Translations under genes and position numbers: made by a program | The notes under the pieces: model-generated | The model's database searches: none | What the model saw: only the letters and a program-made list of their open reading frames with translations | What the model was told of the DNA's origin: nothing | Shown: piece by piece, positions 44,601 to 52,458 of the stretch | Numbering within the stretch: the stretch's first letter is position 1 | How the letters are laid out: each line of letters begins with the position of its first letter | Origin: JANWVO01 sp964458495 | GTDB lineage: Bacteria > Acidobacteriota > Terriglobia > Bryobacterales > Bryobacteraceae | Length of the DNA stretch: 64,000 nt | Assembly (NCBI GenBank): GCA_964458495.1 | Contig: CAYWJB010000008.1 | Span: 124,001 to 188,000, forward strand | Direction: 5' to 3'

Positions 44601-45134
44601 TTCGTCTACGAAATGCCTTTCGGCAAGCGGCGGACGTGGCTGCAAAACGGCTGGCTGAGCCATGTCGCCGGCGGCTGGTCGGTGAGCGGCCGGGCCTACT
44701 ACGGCTCCGGCGCGCCGCTGAGCATCAGCGACGCCAACGGGCGTCCGATCCGCCTGTACAACGCCGCCAAGAGCGGCCCGGTGAAGGAGCGGCTCGGCGA
44801 CAAAGTGGATCCGGTGACCAAGGAAGTGCTGAATCCCTATTTCGACACGAAAGCCTTTCAGTCGCTGCCAACCCAGTACATGGTCTCGCCCGAGCCGCCG
44901 GTGTTCGCCGAGCTGCGGGAGCCGTCGAGCCGCGGGCTGGACCTGACGCTGATGAAGCGCTTCACCTTCCGCGAGCGCTGGAACGTGGATCTGCGCGCCG
45001 ACGCGGAAAACGCCCTGAACGTCGTCAATTTCGGCGGCCCCGGCACGAACATGGCGAGCAAGGGCACCTTCGGCGTCATCCAGACGGCAGGTTCGCCGCG
45101 CATCATTCAGTTGACGCTGCGCGCGACATTCTGA
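41700..45134 (+). CDS. Oar-type TonB-dependent receptor
   Basis: The 1144-residue outer-membrane receptor opens with a signal peptide (LGGMFILLFALWAQ), a carboxypeptidase-regulatory-like beta domain (LLGRVTDASDAGVPSATIVV ... LLEPGAYMVEVEAAGFKKIR), a plug domain (QVTESVTVRAEAPLLD, DGASVTMPRQGGAIAVSPSG) and a long beta-barrel ending in the outer-membrane signature LTLRATF with terminal Phe. Such receptors import oligosaccharides or peptides with TonB energy in Acidobacteriota. An AGGAGG site (41685-41690) precedes the ATG. Secreted enzyme-like genes follow downstream, so this is probably the uptake step of a polymer-utilisation cluster. No TonB/ExbBD genes are in the window. Confidence 0.93.
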   Translation: MRKTLARALGGMFILLFALWAQDYRASLLGRVTDASDAGVPSATIVVTHEATRFSYRTTSNDEGHYLIPLLEPGAYMVEVEAAGFKKIRQEGLSIQTGAKLTRDFELEVGQVTESVTVRAEAPLLDTAAADIAQVIDRRFVDMLYIPNRNPLALVSLTAGVRGGGGRFSDSGQHYLNILGGAGQDGRNEVVVDGASVTMPRQGGAIAVSPSGDTVEELRVQTTMLDASYGRSNGGVISYATRSGTNDLHGSFEYFYRNKALNANSWLNNRKGLPRPDDPRKFSSGAIGGPILLPKLYDGRNRTFFFTSVQYDARWSNPTYGGRVPSELERQGDFSQTLSAKGTPLVIYNPYTTEIQGSKVVRQPWPGNRIPSAMFNKTGSTIMNVYPKPTQGEPTQIGVYNWFEQSRANNPAKQISTRLDHMLSPKHRVFGRFAYMDWSVEFTKLPAGLRNAPVGGDPGGDLRHFYNATFNDDYTFTPTLIGSLRFSFNRYWSDTWFSGNVQDPKALNLHPDILANQMRPSWPGIDMAEGFIRLGHRFKIRANDTYVLTPTLTTLRSSHNLRIGADIRRLNWNEISPDSQAGGYFNFRPTFSQQDPWLAATSQTSGTAMADLLLGMPASGAISGPTPYSMRGNYLALFVQDDWKVSRRLTVNLGLRWEFEKPWTERFDRMLYGFDTEGPSPLQIPGLDLRGGLLYAGIDGNPRRLGKQDWNNFGPRIGIAWQVTPKTVIRAGYGLFYSSFLDNLDYVLPVPLTFSTNIPYIGTVDRGATPYTTLANPFPQGIPPITGNSEGRASLIGDSITFVNHERVLPYNQQWQFGFQRELPWQSKFQANFIRVLNVKGIETFNLNETPDIYLPLGTAENVQVPNPFYGLIPSTRPLGASAKVAQRTLWRRFPQYSGVTVRAFNTNTIVYHALQFNFEKRYSNGLTLLWNHSISKMFDNNMTSVINERHYRTISGMDRPHIMNLAFVYEMPFGKRRTWLQNGWLSHVAGGWSVSGRAYYGSGAPLSISDANGRPIRLYNAAKSGPVKERLGDKVDPVTKEVLNPYFDTKAFQSLPTQYMVSPEPPVFAELREPSSRGLDLTLMKRFTFRERWNVDLRADAENALNVVNFGGPGTNMASKGTFGVIQTAGSPRIIQLTLRATF

Positions 45135-45158
45135 AGCGGGCCGCACCCGCGATACCCC

Positions 45159-45196
45159 GGTGCGCGCCGCCCGCGGCTCGCCAGGCGGGCGGCGCG
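45159..45196 (+). terminator. Strong hairpin after the TonB-receptor gene
   Basis: TGCGCGCCGCCCG (45159-45171) and CGGGCGGCGCGCA (45184-45196) form a perfect 13-base-pair stem with a 12-base loop, 25 bases after the receptor stop. No T-run follows, so it may be a rho-independent terminator without a tail, or an mRNA-stabilising or attenuating structure that separates receptor from downstream expression. Confidence 0.5.
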
Positions 45197-45264
45197 CATG
45201 GCAGGCATGACAGGCCGTGCGCGCGCCGCGCACCCGGCGCAGATTCCGATTGCGGAGGTGATTC

Positions 45265-46812
45265 ATGTTGCGGGCGAGGACTGCCCTCTTGATGCTGCTG
45301 CCGCTGGGCGCATTGCTGCTGCGGGGAGGAGAGCCGGACCGCTATCGCTGCGCGGTGCGCGCGTTTCTCGACACGATGATCGAAAAAGGCACGGACCGCT
45401 ACGGGGCGGAGCACTCGCCGCTATTTGCGGCGATGCTCGATCTGGACACCCTCTCGCTGCCCGCCGTGCGGTTGCCCGAGGATTACTTCACCAAAGACGA
45501 TCTGCCCGAGGCGCTGGGCCACGGCATCCCCGATCCGCCCGTGGGCATCCGCCCTACGGACCGCAGCCCGCTGGGCAACAATCTCGAGCACGACATCATG
45601 CTGCTGAAGACTCTCGAAGCCTTCAGCCGCGAGACGGGCGAGCCTCGTTATGCAAAGCACGCCCGCGCAGTTCTCGAGTTCTGGCTGCGCCGCTGCCAGA
45701 GTCCCGCCACGGGCCTGATGTACAGCGGCGAGCATGCGAGCTGGAACTTTCATGCCGATCAGGGCTACGGCGACATCTACGAGGTGTTTCGGCGCTTCCC
45801 CTTCTGGGACGAGCTGTACTCGATCGATCCGGAGCGCGCGTTGCGCTTTGCGGACGCGTTATGGCTGCACCAGATCGGCAACAAACGGGTGGGCGACTAC
45901 AGCCGCCATGCACGCATCTCGCAACACGGCCCCGCGACCGGGGCCGCTTATCCGCGCCACGCAGGCTTCTACATCTGGGCCTACGCCAACGCCTATGCGC
46001 AGACGCGCGACCCGAAGTACATCGAGCGGGCCGAGGTGTTGATCGAAAGCCGCACCGGCCTGCGTCCGCGACCGCACAGCCTGCTGATCGAGCCGGGCGC
46101 CTGGCGCTGCGAAAAGAGCGCCGATCCGACGCTGCGCGCGCTCCTGTGGGAGGCCGCCGCGCTCGTCCCCGGCCGGCGAGAGGCCTGGCGCGGGCTCGTG
46201 CGCAGGCTCGACGAGCGCGCCTTTGCCGACGCAGCGGCCGAGCGGCTCTCCTCCAGCAGCAACGGCAGCCCGCCGCCGCAGGTTGCGCCGCTGCTCGCGC
46301 GCCTGTCGCAGCCTGGCCGGGGAGTGGTGGCCGATCGCGGCGCCCGCACCGTCAGCCTGGCGCTCAGCGACCTTTGGCGCATGGATTACGGGGACGCGGG
46401 CTATTCCGGCAAGGCCCTGCTTCATTACACGCGCTGGCGGCAGACCGGCGACGAGCGGTTCTTCCGGCAGGTGGAGGCGGCCGCGAACCGGTATCTCCGG
46501 GAGGGACTGCCTGAAGACGCGCGGGACCTGTGGCCGAGGGCCGCAGGGCAGGTGATCTCCCTGATGACGGCTCTGGCGCGCGAGCCGCGGGCGGCGCCGG
46601 AGATGCAGAAACGGTGTCTCGAATTTGCCAGGCAGACCGCCGATCTCGCGCTGCGCGTTTTCCCGAAGAACGGGCTGTTCCGCGCCGACGGTGCGGCGCG
46701 CCACTACGAGGCCATCACCGGGGCCGACGATCTGGCCTGGGCGCTGCTTCAGCTCGACTGCGAGCTGCGCGGCTGCCAGCCACGGCTCGACTTCATCGAT
46801 GTGAACTGGTAA
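45265..46812 (+). CDS. Secreted alpha-barrel protein, possibly a polysaccharide-active enzyme
   Basis: The 515-residue product has a signal peptide (TALLMLLPLGALLLRGG) followed by an all-helical region consistent with an (alpha/alpha) toroid, as in six-hairpin glycosidases and some polysaccharide lyases. Notable segments are IMLLKTLEAFSRETGEPRY, MYSGEHASWNFHADQGYGD and AAYPRHAGFYIWAYANAYAQ. His and Asp/Glu residues in these could be catalytic but I cannot assign a family. A GGAGGTG site (45254-45260) precedes the ATG. It follows the TonB receptor and precedes an FG-GAP protein, so it probably belongs to the same utilisation cluster. Confidence 0.68.
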   Translation: MLRARTALLMLLPLGALLLRGGEPDRYRCAVRAFLDTMIEKGTDRYGAEHSPLFAAMLDLDTLSLPAVRLPEDYFTKDDLPEALGHGIPDPPVGIRPTDRSPLGNNLEHDIMLLKTLEAFSRETGEPRYAKHARAVLEFWLRRCQSPATGLMYSGEHASWNFHADQGYGDIYEVFRRFPFWDELYSIDPERALRFADALWLHQIGNKRVGDYSRHARISQHGPATGAAYPRHAGFYIWAYANAYAQTRDPKYIERAEVLIESRTGLRPRPHSLLIEPGAWRCEKSADPTLRALLWEAAALVPGRREAWRGLVRRLDERAFADAAAERLSSSSNGSPPPQVAPLLARLSQPGRGVVADRGARTVSLALSDLWRMDYGDAGYSGKALLHYTRWRQTGDERFFRQVEAAANRYLREGLPEDARDLWPRAAGQVISLMTALAREPRAAPEMQKRCLEFARQTADLALRVFPKNGLFRADGAARHYEAITGADDLAWALLQLDCELRGCQPRLDFIDVNW

Positions 46813-46856
46813 ATGCAGCAGGTCCCCGTCAGAATTGCTTAGGAGGAATTGTGCAA

Positions 46857-48086
46857 ATGAAGCAGACGATCATCTGGATTTGCGCTGCCGTGATCGCCGC
46901 TGCGGCCGCAAGCGCGCCCGAGTGGCTCTTCTTGTCAACGCAGAATGGGGACATCGAGGCCCCGAACGGCGGACGGCAACAGACGGCCTCGGCGGTGTTC
47001 GACATCGACGGTGACGGCGTCAACGACTTCGTGATCGCCGAGCGCACGCAGGCGCCGGCCGTGGTCTGGTATCAGCGCCATGCGGCCGGATGGCGGCGGC
47101 ATGTGCTCGAGCCGGAGAGGCTCGCCATCGAAGCCGGCGCTTCTTTCGGCGACGTGGACGGTGACGGAGACCCGGATTTCATCGCCGCCGGCGACCATTC
47201 GAGCAACGGCGTCTGGTGGTGGGAGAACCCGCAGCCATCGGGCGACGTCACGAAGCCCTGGACCCGCAGGGCGGTCAAGGCATCCGGCGCCAACAAGCAT
47301 CACGACCTGATCTTCGTGGATGCCGACGGCGACGGGCGCAGCGAACTCGTGTTCTGGAACCAGGGCGCGCAGACGCTCTTCCTGGCCAGGCCTCCTGCTG
47401 ATATGCGCGCCGCGGGCGAATGGCCGCGCACAGCAATTTACACCTACTCGAAGGACAGCGAGATGCCGCACCGCGGCGCGCCGCCGAAATGGCGCGGCGT
47501 GAACGAGCATGAAGGCCTGGCGTTCGAGGACATCGACCTCGACGGCGCAAAGGACATCGTGGGCGGCGGACGCTGGTTCAGGCATCTGGGCGGCGGGCGG
47601 TTTCAGGAGAACCTGGTCGATGCCGGGTTCCCCTTCTCGCGCTGCGCCGCGGCGCAATTTGTCGAAGGAGGACGCCCGGAAATCGTCCTGTCGCTCGGCG
47701 ACGGCGTGGGACCGCTGATTCTTTACGAGTGGAAGAGCGGCGCATGGCAGCCGCGAACGGTGCTCGACGGGATCGACAACGGGCACACGCTGCAGGCGGG
47801 CGATTTCAATGGCGATGGACACAACGATATTTTTCTGGCGGAAATGCGGCTCAATGGCGGGAACCCGAAGGCGAAAATGCTGGTTCTTTTCGGGGACGGA
47901 AAAGGCGGTTTCCGCGAGGAAAGGATCGCCGAGGGCTTGGACAACCACGAGTCCCGGATGGCCGACCTCGACGGGGACGGGTCGTATGACGTGTTGGGCA
48001 AGCCTTACAACCACGGTGTTCCCGGGCTGAATCTGTGGCTGCGGCGCAACCCGTCCCGGTCCCCGCAGCCGGGAGGTGGAAGATGA
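46857..48086 (+). CDS. Secreted FG-GAP/VCBS-repeat protein
   Basis: This 409-residue protein has a signal peptide (MKQTIIWICAAVIAAAAASA) followed by a seven-bladed beta-propeller built from calcium-binding FG-GAP/VCBS repeats: DIDGDGVNDFVIAE, DVDGDGDPDFIAAG, DADGDGRSELVF, DIDLDGAKDIVGG, DFNGDGHNDIFLAE and DLDGDGSYDVLG, each a DxDxDG calcium loop. The role is likely carbohydrate or surface binding. AGGAGG (46841-46846) serves either GTG 46851 or ATG 46857; the latter has the better 10-base spacing. The stop overlaps the next gene's start (ATGA). Confidence 0.85.
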   Translation: MKQTIIWICAAVIAAAAASAPEWLFLSTQNGDIEAPNGGRQQTASAVFDIDGDGVNDFVIAERTQAPAVVWYQRHAAGWRRHVLEPERLAIEAGASFGDVDGDGDPDFIAAGDHSSNGVWWWENPQPSGDVTKPWTRRAVKASGANKHHDLIFVDADGDGRSELVFWNQGAQTLFLARPPADMRAAGEWPRTAIYTYSKDSEMPHRGAPPKWRGVNEHEGLAFEDIDLDGAKDIVGGGRWFRHLGGGRFQENLVDAGFPFSRCAAAQFVEGGRPEIVLSLGDGVGPLILYEWKSGAWQPRTVLDGIDNGHTLQAGDFNGDGHNDIFLAEMRLNGGNPKAKMLVLFGDGKGGFREERIAEGLDNHESRMADLDGDGSYDVLGKPYNHGVPGLNLWLRRNPSRSPQPGGGR

Positions 48087-49345
48087 TGCCGAGCCGCCGC
48101 GGTTTTCTCCTTGCCGCCGGCGCAGTCCCTGGCACAGCTCTTCAGGCGCCCGCCGACGGGCGCTTCTGGCGTGAGTGGTGGTATGAGCCGGGCATCGAAC
48201 ACGGCAACCCTGGTTTCAACTCCCGCTTTCGCGTGAACAGCCCTGAGACATCCCTTCATCCGGAATTCGGCTCGCGTCCGGAGGCGCGCTCTTCCGGCAT
48301 GCTTCAGATTCTCATGCCCGAGGATCCGCGGATGCTGGAGGCGGTTGAGCTGTACTGCGAGCTTTGGGGCGGTCATCCGGGCACCGCGAACAAGCGTGTG
48401 ACGGTCAATGGGCGGAGCACGTATCCATTGCCCGAAAACGGCACCGCCGCCGGCCATTGTACGCATTCCTACCCGAAAATCGGGCTGCGGCTGGACGATG
48501 TCGTGAACGGCTATAACGCGATACAGTTCGCCTGCGACAAGGGGACGACGTTCTGGGGCCATTTCATTGTTGACAATGCCTGCCTGCGCGCCGGTTTGCC
48601 CCGAGATCATGCGGATCTGAAAAAGGCGGGGTTGGACAGATTTCAGGCTGGCGTGCACGTTGAGCCGGCGGGGGATCAGCTCCTGAAGGTGTCGCTTCAA
48701 ACGAATCTTCCGGAACGGATTGCGGCCGTGCACTATCAGGGATATTACGACGGGTACGATGAGAACGGCGACGGCGCCGCCATCGACTGGCACGGCTTCA
48801 CCAAGAACCGCCGCCCGGAGGGCTGGTTGGGGACGGCTGCCGCTGCTCCGTTCACCATCGGGTGGGATACCCGCATGACGCCGGGGCATACAGCCTCTCT
48901 GCGGGCAACTGTTCTCTTCCGCGATGCACCCGGCATCGTCTTCGAAACGCCGGCCCGGGCAGGCGTCCTTTTGCCCGGAAGAAACGGCGCCACGGTGGTC
49001 TGTGCCTTGCCAACTCTGTTGCCTGCGCCCTTCTGGAGCAGGGCAGGACAGAAGCGGGAAGCTGTTATCGAAATCGCCGGCGCGCCAGGCAAGTTGCTGC
49101 GCGCGCAGTTGCACGTCGTCGTCTGGGATGGCGGCCGCGGGTCTGTGAAACATCCGTTCCGGCTGAACGGAGAACCGGTAGAGGTGTGCGCCACCGGCAG
49201 ACACGATGTCATATACAGCGTCCGTGAGTTACCCCCGAGCCTTCTTTCAAAGCAGAACGTCGTGGAACTCCTGTCCGACACGGATCATCACGGCATTGAA
49301 GTGTTGCTACCGGGGCCGGCACTGATGCTTCACTTCCTTCGGTGA
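48083..49345 (+). CDS. TAT-exported protein of unknown function in the TonB cluster
   Basis: The 420-residue product begins with a twin-arginine leader (SRRGFLLAAGAVPG), suggesting export in folded form. The mature protein is beta-rich with many Trp, Tyr and Gly (FWREWWYEPGIEHGNP, HYQGYYDGYDENGDGAAIDW), resembling carbohydrate-binding or jelly-roll domains, but I do not recognise a family. ATG 48083 overlaps the upstream TGA; ATG 48086 is an alternative. It is the last gene of the cluster, co-transcribed with the FG-GAP protein. The tandem-repeat region begins soon after its stop. Confidence 0.65.
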   Translation: MMPSRRGFLLAAGAVPGTALQAPADGRFWREWWYEPGIEHGNPGFNSRFRVNSPETSLHPEFGSRPEARSSGMLQILMPEDPRMLEAVELYCELWGGHPGTANKRVTVNGRSTYPLPENGTAAGHCTHSYPKIGLRLDDVVNGYNAIQFACDKGTTFWGHFIVDNACLRAGLPRDHADLKKAGLDRFQAGVHVEPAGDQLLKVSLQTNLPERIAAVHYQGYYDGYDENGDGAAIDWHGFTKNRRPEGWLGTAAAAPFTIGWDTRMTPGHTASLRATVLFRDAPGIVFETPARAGVLLPGRNGATVVCALPTLLPAPFWSRAGQKREAVIEIAGAPGKLLRAQLHVVVWDGGRGSVKHPFRLNGEPVEVCATGRHDVIYSVRELPPSLLSKQNVVELLSDTDHHGIEVLLPGPALMLHFLR

Positions 49346-49437
49346 ACCGTGGATCGAAGCTCCGATCCCGGCCTGGCTGTTCGCTCGCGAGGAATGCCCG
49401 TTGATGATTCGGGCCCGTTCCTGAATGCAGTGGGCTG

Positions 49438-50024
49438 ACCGCTCACTCTGGCCGGCGTTCTGGCGAACGCCGGCCGCCGTTCGCGGCTCTGAACCGTGGG
49501 CCGCGCATTCAGAGCCGCGAGCGAAGCGGGCCGAAGGCCCGCGAGAGCGAGCGGTCTTCCACATCGCGAGCCAAGCAGCGCGAAGCGCTGCCAGAGCGAG
49601 CGGTTGCAGCGGGGTCGGTATCGCGGCTTCGGCGCCGTCGGAGCCGCCCCGCGGCCCTACGGGGAAACCCGCTTGGCGAAGGCGCAGGACGAAGCGGCAA
49701 TGGAGGAACCGCTCACTCTGGCCGCCGTTCTGGCGAACGCCGGCCCCCGTTCGCGGCTCTGAACCGTGGGTCGCGCATTCAGAGGCGCGAGAGAAGCGGG
49801 CCTCGTTGTCAGAGCCGCGAGTGAAGCGGGCCGAAGGCCCGCGGGAACGAGCGGTCTTCTGCATCGCGAGTAAAGCAGCGCGGAGCGTTGCGGGAACGAG
49901 CGGTCCCATCGCGGCGGCTGCGGCGGTTTCTCCCGCGGCGGATGGACTGTGCGGAGCCACGCATGGACCGCTCACTCTGGCCGCCGTTCTGGCGAACGCC
50001 GGCCGCCGTTCGCGGCTCTGAACC
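49438..50024. repeat. Tandem repeat of about 265 bases with GC hairpins (about 2.2 copies)
   Basis: The sequence CCGCTCACTCTGGCC followed by GCGAACGCCGG and CGTTCGCGGCTCTGAACC occurs at 49438, 49708 and 49967, spaced 270 and 259 bases. The first two copies continue with related segments containing the perfect hairpin GCGGGCC-GAA-GGCCCGC (49526-49542 and 49826-49842). Copy one has an 11-base-pair hairpin (49450-49475, loop TGGC). Copy two has an extra insertion of about 30 bases. Copy three is truncated where a transposase relic begins. Open frames across the repeats are hairpin-driven and not protein-like. Confidence 0.75.
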
Positions 50025-50172
50025 CGAGATCGCCCTCATGTGGCGCTTCAACTGCAAGTACGGCATCATTGAGGGCTTCCACAACAGAATAGAGCTCATT
50101 CAAAGGCAGGGCTATGGCTTACGGAACTTCAAGAACTAGAGAATGCGGGTGAAGGTCCAATGCGCGCAAACT
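50023..50172 (+). pseudogene. C-terminal relic of an ISL3-family transposase
   Basis: Reading from 50023 the frame gives PEIALMWRF, GIIEGFHNRIELIQRQGYG and LRNFKN, then a TAG stop at 50137-50139, then RMRVKVQC in the same frame. Intact ISL3-type transposases read NFxNY-RLRVKVxC here, so the tyrosine codon has become a stop. Everything upstream is missing, cut off at the third tandem-repeat copy. It cannot be functional. Confidence 0.7.
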
Positions 50173-50219
50173 GTTTTGGGAGGCGGGGTGTCCCCCGTTT
50201 TTGGCGTAGAGCCCAGATG

Positions 50220-50295
50220 TGGAGCCACCCGCCGGGATCGAACCGGCGACCTGCTGATTACGAATCAGCCGCTCTGCCAGCTGAGCTAGGGTGGC
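50220..50295 (-). tRNA. tRNA-Thr (CGT)
   Basis: The minus strand folds as a 76-base tRNA: acceptor GCCACCC with GGGTGGC, D arm GCTCAGCTGGCAGAGC, anticodon stem GCTGA/TCAGC around loop TTCGTAA (anticodon CGT), T arm GGTTCGATCC, discriminator T and encoded CCA at 50222-50220. It reads codon ACG. It is transcribed leftwards, towards the transposase relic. Confidence 0.95.
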
Positions 50296-50368
50296 TCAAA
50301 TCCCAATATGCCATAGCATCGGCCCGTTGCGCCAGGCCAGCCGCGGCGCTATGCCCGGCAGGCACGAA

Positions 50369-52384
50369 TCACGCGCCGGAAGGCGCCAGACCCAGGCGGG
50401 CGAGCAAAGCCTGCGGGTCGGGATCGCGCCCCATGAAGCGCCGGAACAGCACAATCGGCTCCTCGCTGTCGCCACGCGAGAGGATCGCGTCCCGAAACTC
50501 GCGGCCGGTCCTCTCATTGAAAATGCCCTCGCGGAGGAACCGTGTGAACGCATCGGCGTCCAACACCTCGGCCCACTTGTAGGAGTAGTAGCCGGCGCCG
50601 TAGCCCGTCGGATCCGCGAACAGGTGTGTGAAGCCCGCCAGCATGGCGTAATCGTCCGGCAGCGGAGCGGGCGTGAATTCCCGCAAGATCCGGTTGGCGT
50701 AAGCCACGGGATCGCCGTCGCGCTCCGGCTCGTAGTCGATGTGCAGCGCCAGATCCACGGTGGCGAAGCCGAGCTGCCGCATCTGCGCGTTGGCGGCGCG
50801 GAAGGCGCGCGCCGCGCGCATCTTGCCGAAGAGCTCCTCGGGCATCGGCTCGCCCGTGCGGTAGTGGCGCGCGAACAGGTCCAGCGAGGCGCGCTCCCAG
50901 CACCAGTTCTCCATGATCTGCGACGGCAGCTCGACGAAGTCCCACGCCACATTGGTGCCCGCCAATGACTTCACCTCCACGCGGGACAGGCAGTGGTGGA
51001 GCAGGTGCCCGAACTCGTGGAAGATCGTCTCCACTTCGCGGTGAGTCAACAGGGCGGGCGTATCCCCCGCAGGCGCCGTCAGGTTGCCGCAGATCAGCCC
51101 CACGTGAGGCAGCCAGCGGCCGTCCTGCCAGTGCCCGGTGACGAAGGAGTCCATCCACGCTCCGCCGCGTTTGTTGTCGCGGGGGTGCCAGTCCGTGTAG
51201 AAGCTTCCGAGCAACTCGCCGTCCGAATCGCGGATCTCGTAATACTTCACCTCCGGGTGCCAGACGGGCACCTGCGGCCCCGATACCACCGTAATGCCGA
51301 ACAGCCGCGAGGCCAGCGAAAACATCCCCTCGATGACTTGTTCGACCGGGAAATACGGGCGCAGCTCCTCTTCCTCGAAGTCGAACAGCGCCGCGCGCAG
51401 TTTCTCCGCCCAGTAGGAGATGTCCCAGGGATCCGGGCGGCGGCCCGCGAAATCCTCCAGCTCCTGGTTCTCGCGCCGGAACGCGGCCTCCGTCTTCTCC
51501 CGGAGGTCCCGGACGAAGGCCTGCGCGGCGGCGCCGGTGTTCGCCATGCGGTCGGCCAGAGCGAAGTCGGCGAAGTTGCCGTAGCCGAGCAGACGGGCCT
51601 TCCTGCGGCGGAGGTCCAGGATGCGCGCGGCCAGAGGCCCGTTCTCCGTGGCCGCCCTGCGGTTGTAGGCACGCCAGAAATGTTCGCGGACGTTCCGGTC
51701 GTCCAGGTAGGTCATCACGGCCAGATAGGAGGGCGCGTGGAGGGTAAAGCGCCACCCTTCTCTCCCGCGCGCGGCCGCGTCGGCGCGGGCCGCGGCGCGG
51801 GCGCTCGGCGGGAGGCCGGACAGTCCGTCCTCGTCCTCGATCCAGTATTCGAAGGCGGCCGTCGCGTCCAAAACATTCTGGGCAAATTTCGTTGTTGTCA
51901 CCGCCAGCGCGACGTCCAGCTCCTCCAGCTCCTTCTTGCCTTCGGGCGGGAGCGCGGCGCCATGGCGGCGGAAGTTTTCCAGCGTCCGCGAGAGGAAACG
52001 CGCGCGGACGCCCTGCAATGCGCGCGCCTCCTCTGTGGCGGTGAATTCGTTGAGCGCCCGCCACAGCCCCTCATGCAAGGGGACCGAGGAATAAAAGGCG
52101 CTCACCGCCGGCTGGACGGCGTTCCACGCTTCGCGCAGATCGGGTGTCGAGACAACGCCCTCGAGGTGGCGGACGACGCTGGAAGCCACGTCCAGGGGAT
52201 CGGTGGCCGTGTCCAGCGCGGCCATGGTGTCCTGCCAGGACCGCGCGGGCGCGGCTGCGATCGCGTCAATCCTGGCGCGGCAGCGCGCGATGAGCTCCTC
52301 GAGGGCCGGGCGCACATGCTCCGGCCTGACCGCATCAAAAGGCAGCGGCAGCGGCAGGGCGAGCAAGGGGTTTTCAGAAGCCAC
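50369..52384 (-). CDS. M3-family oligopeptidase (oligopeptidase A-like)
   Basis: This 671-residue zinc peptidase has the HEFGH motif with His456, Glu457 and His460, and the downstream glutamate ligand region (FVELPSQIMENW). Other family landmarks include LRRRKARLLGYGNFADFALA and KYYEIRDSDGELLGSFYTD. It degrades short peptides in the cytoplasm, including signal-peptide fragments in relatives. No ATG is available: the open frame reaches 52732 only through the divergent gene, so GTG 52384 is chosen, with TTG 52393 as an alternative. The length matches PrlC-type enzymes. Confidence 0.93.
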   Translation of the reverse strand: MASENPLLALPLPLPFDAVRPEHVRPALEELIARCRARIDAIAAAPARSWQDTMAALDTATDPLDVASSVVRHLEGVVSTPDLREAWNAVQPAVSAFYSSVPLHEGLWRALNEFTATEEARALQGVRARFLSRTLENFRRHGAALPPEGKKELEELDVALAVTTTKFAQNVLDATAAFEYWIEDEDGLSGLPPSARAAARADAAARGREGWRFTLHAPSYLAVMTYLDDRNVREHFWRAYNRRAATENGPLAARILDLRRRKARLLGYGNFADFALADRMANTGAAAQAFVRDLREKTEAAFRRENQELEDFAGRRPDPWDISYWAEKLRAALFDFEEEELRPYFPVEQVIEGMFSLASRLFGITVVSGPQVPVWHPEVKYYEIRDSDGELLGSFYTDWHPRDNKRGGAWMDSFVTGHWQDGRWLPHVGLICGNLTAPAGDTPALLTHREVETIFHEFGHLLHHCLSRVEVKSLAGTNVAWDFVELPSQIMENWCWERASLDLFARHYRTGEPMPEELFGKMRAARAFRAANAQMRQLGFATVDLALHIDYEPERDGDPVAYANRILREFTPAPLPDDYAMLAGFTHLFADPTGYGAGYYSYKWAEVLDADAFTRFLREGIFNERTGREFRDAILSRGDSEEPIVLFRRFMGRDPDPQALLARLGLAPSGA

Positions 52385-52458
52385 GATATTCAAGATACGG
52401 GTTCCGGCCGGCCCGGCGGGCGCCGCCGGCGGGCCCGGCCCGGTCCGCCCCTTCTGCG

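Noticed and set aside
49425..50021. A 198-codon open frame through the tandem repeats
   Set aside because: Its sequence follows the repeat units and hairpins, and has no recognisable domain or ribosome site.
49438..50024. Possible CRISPR array
   Set aside because: Only about two units of 265 bases are present; there are no short regular repeats or unique spacers and no cas genes in the window.
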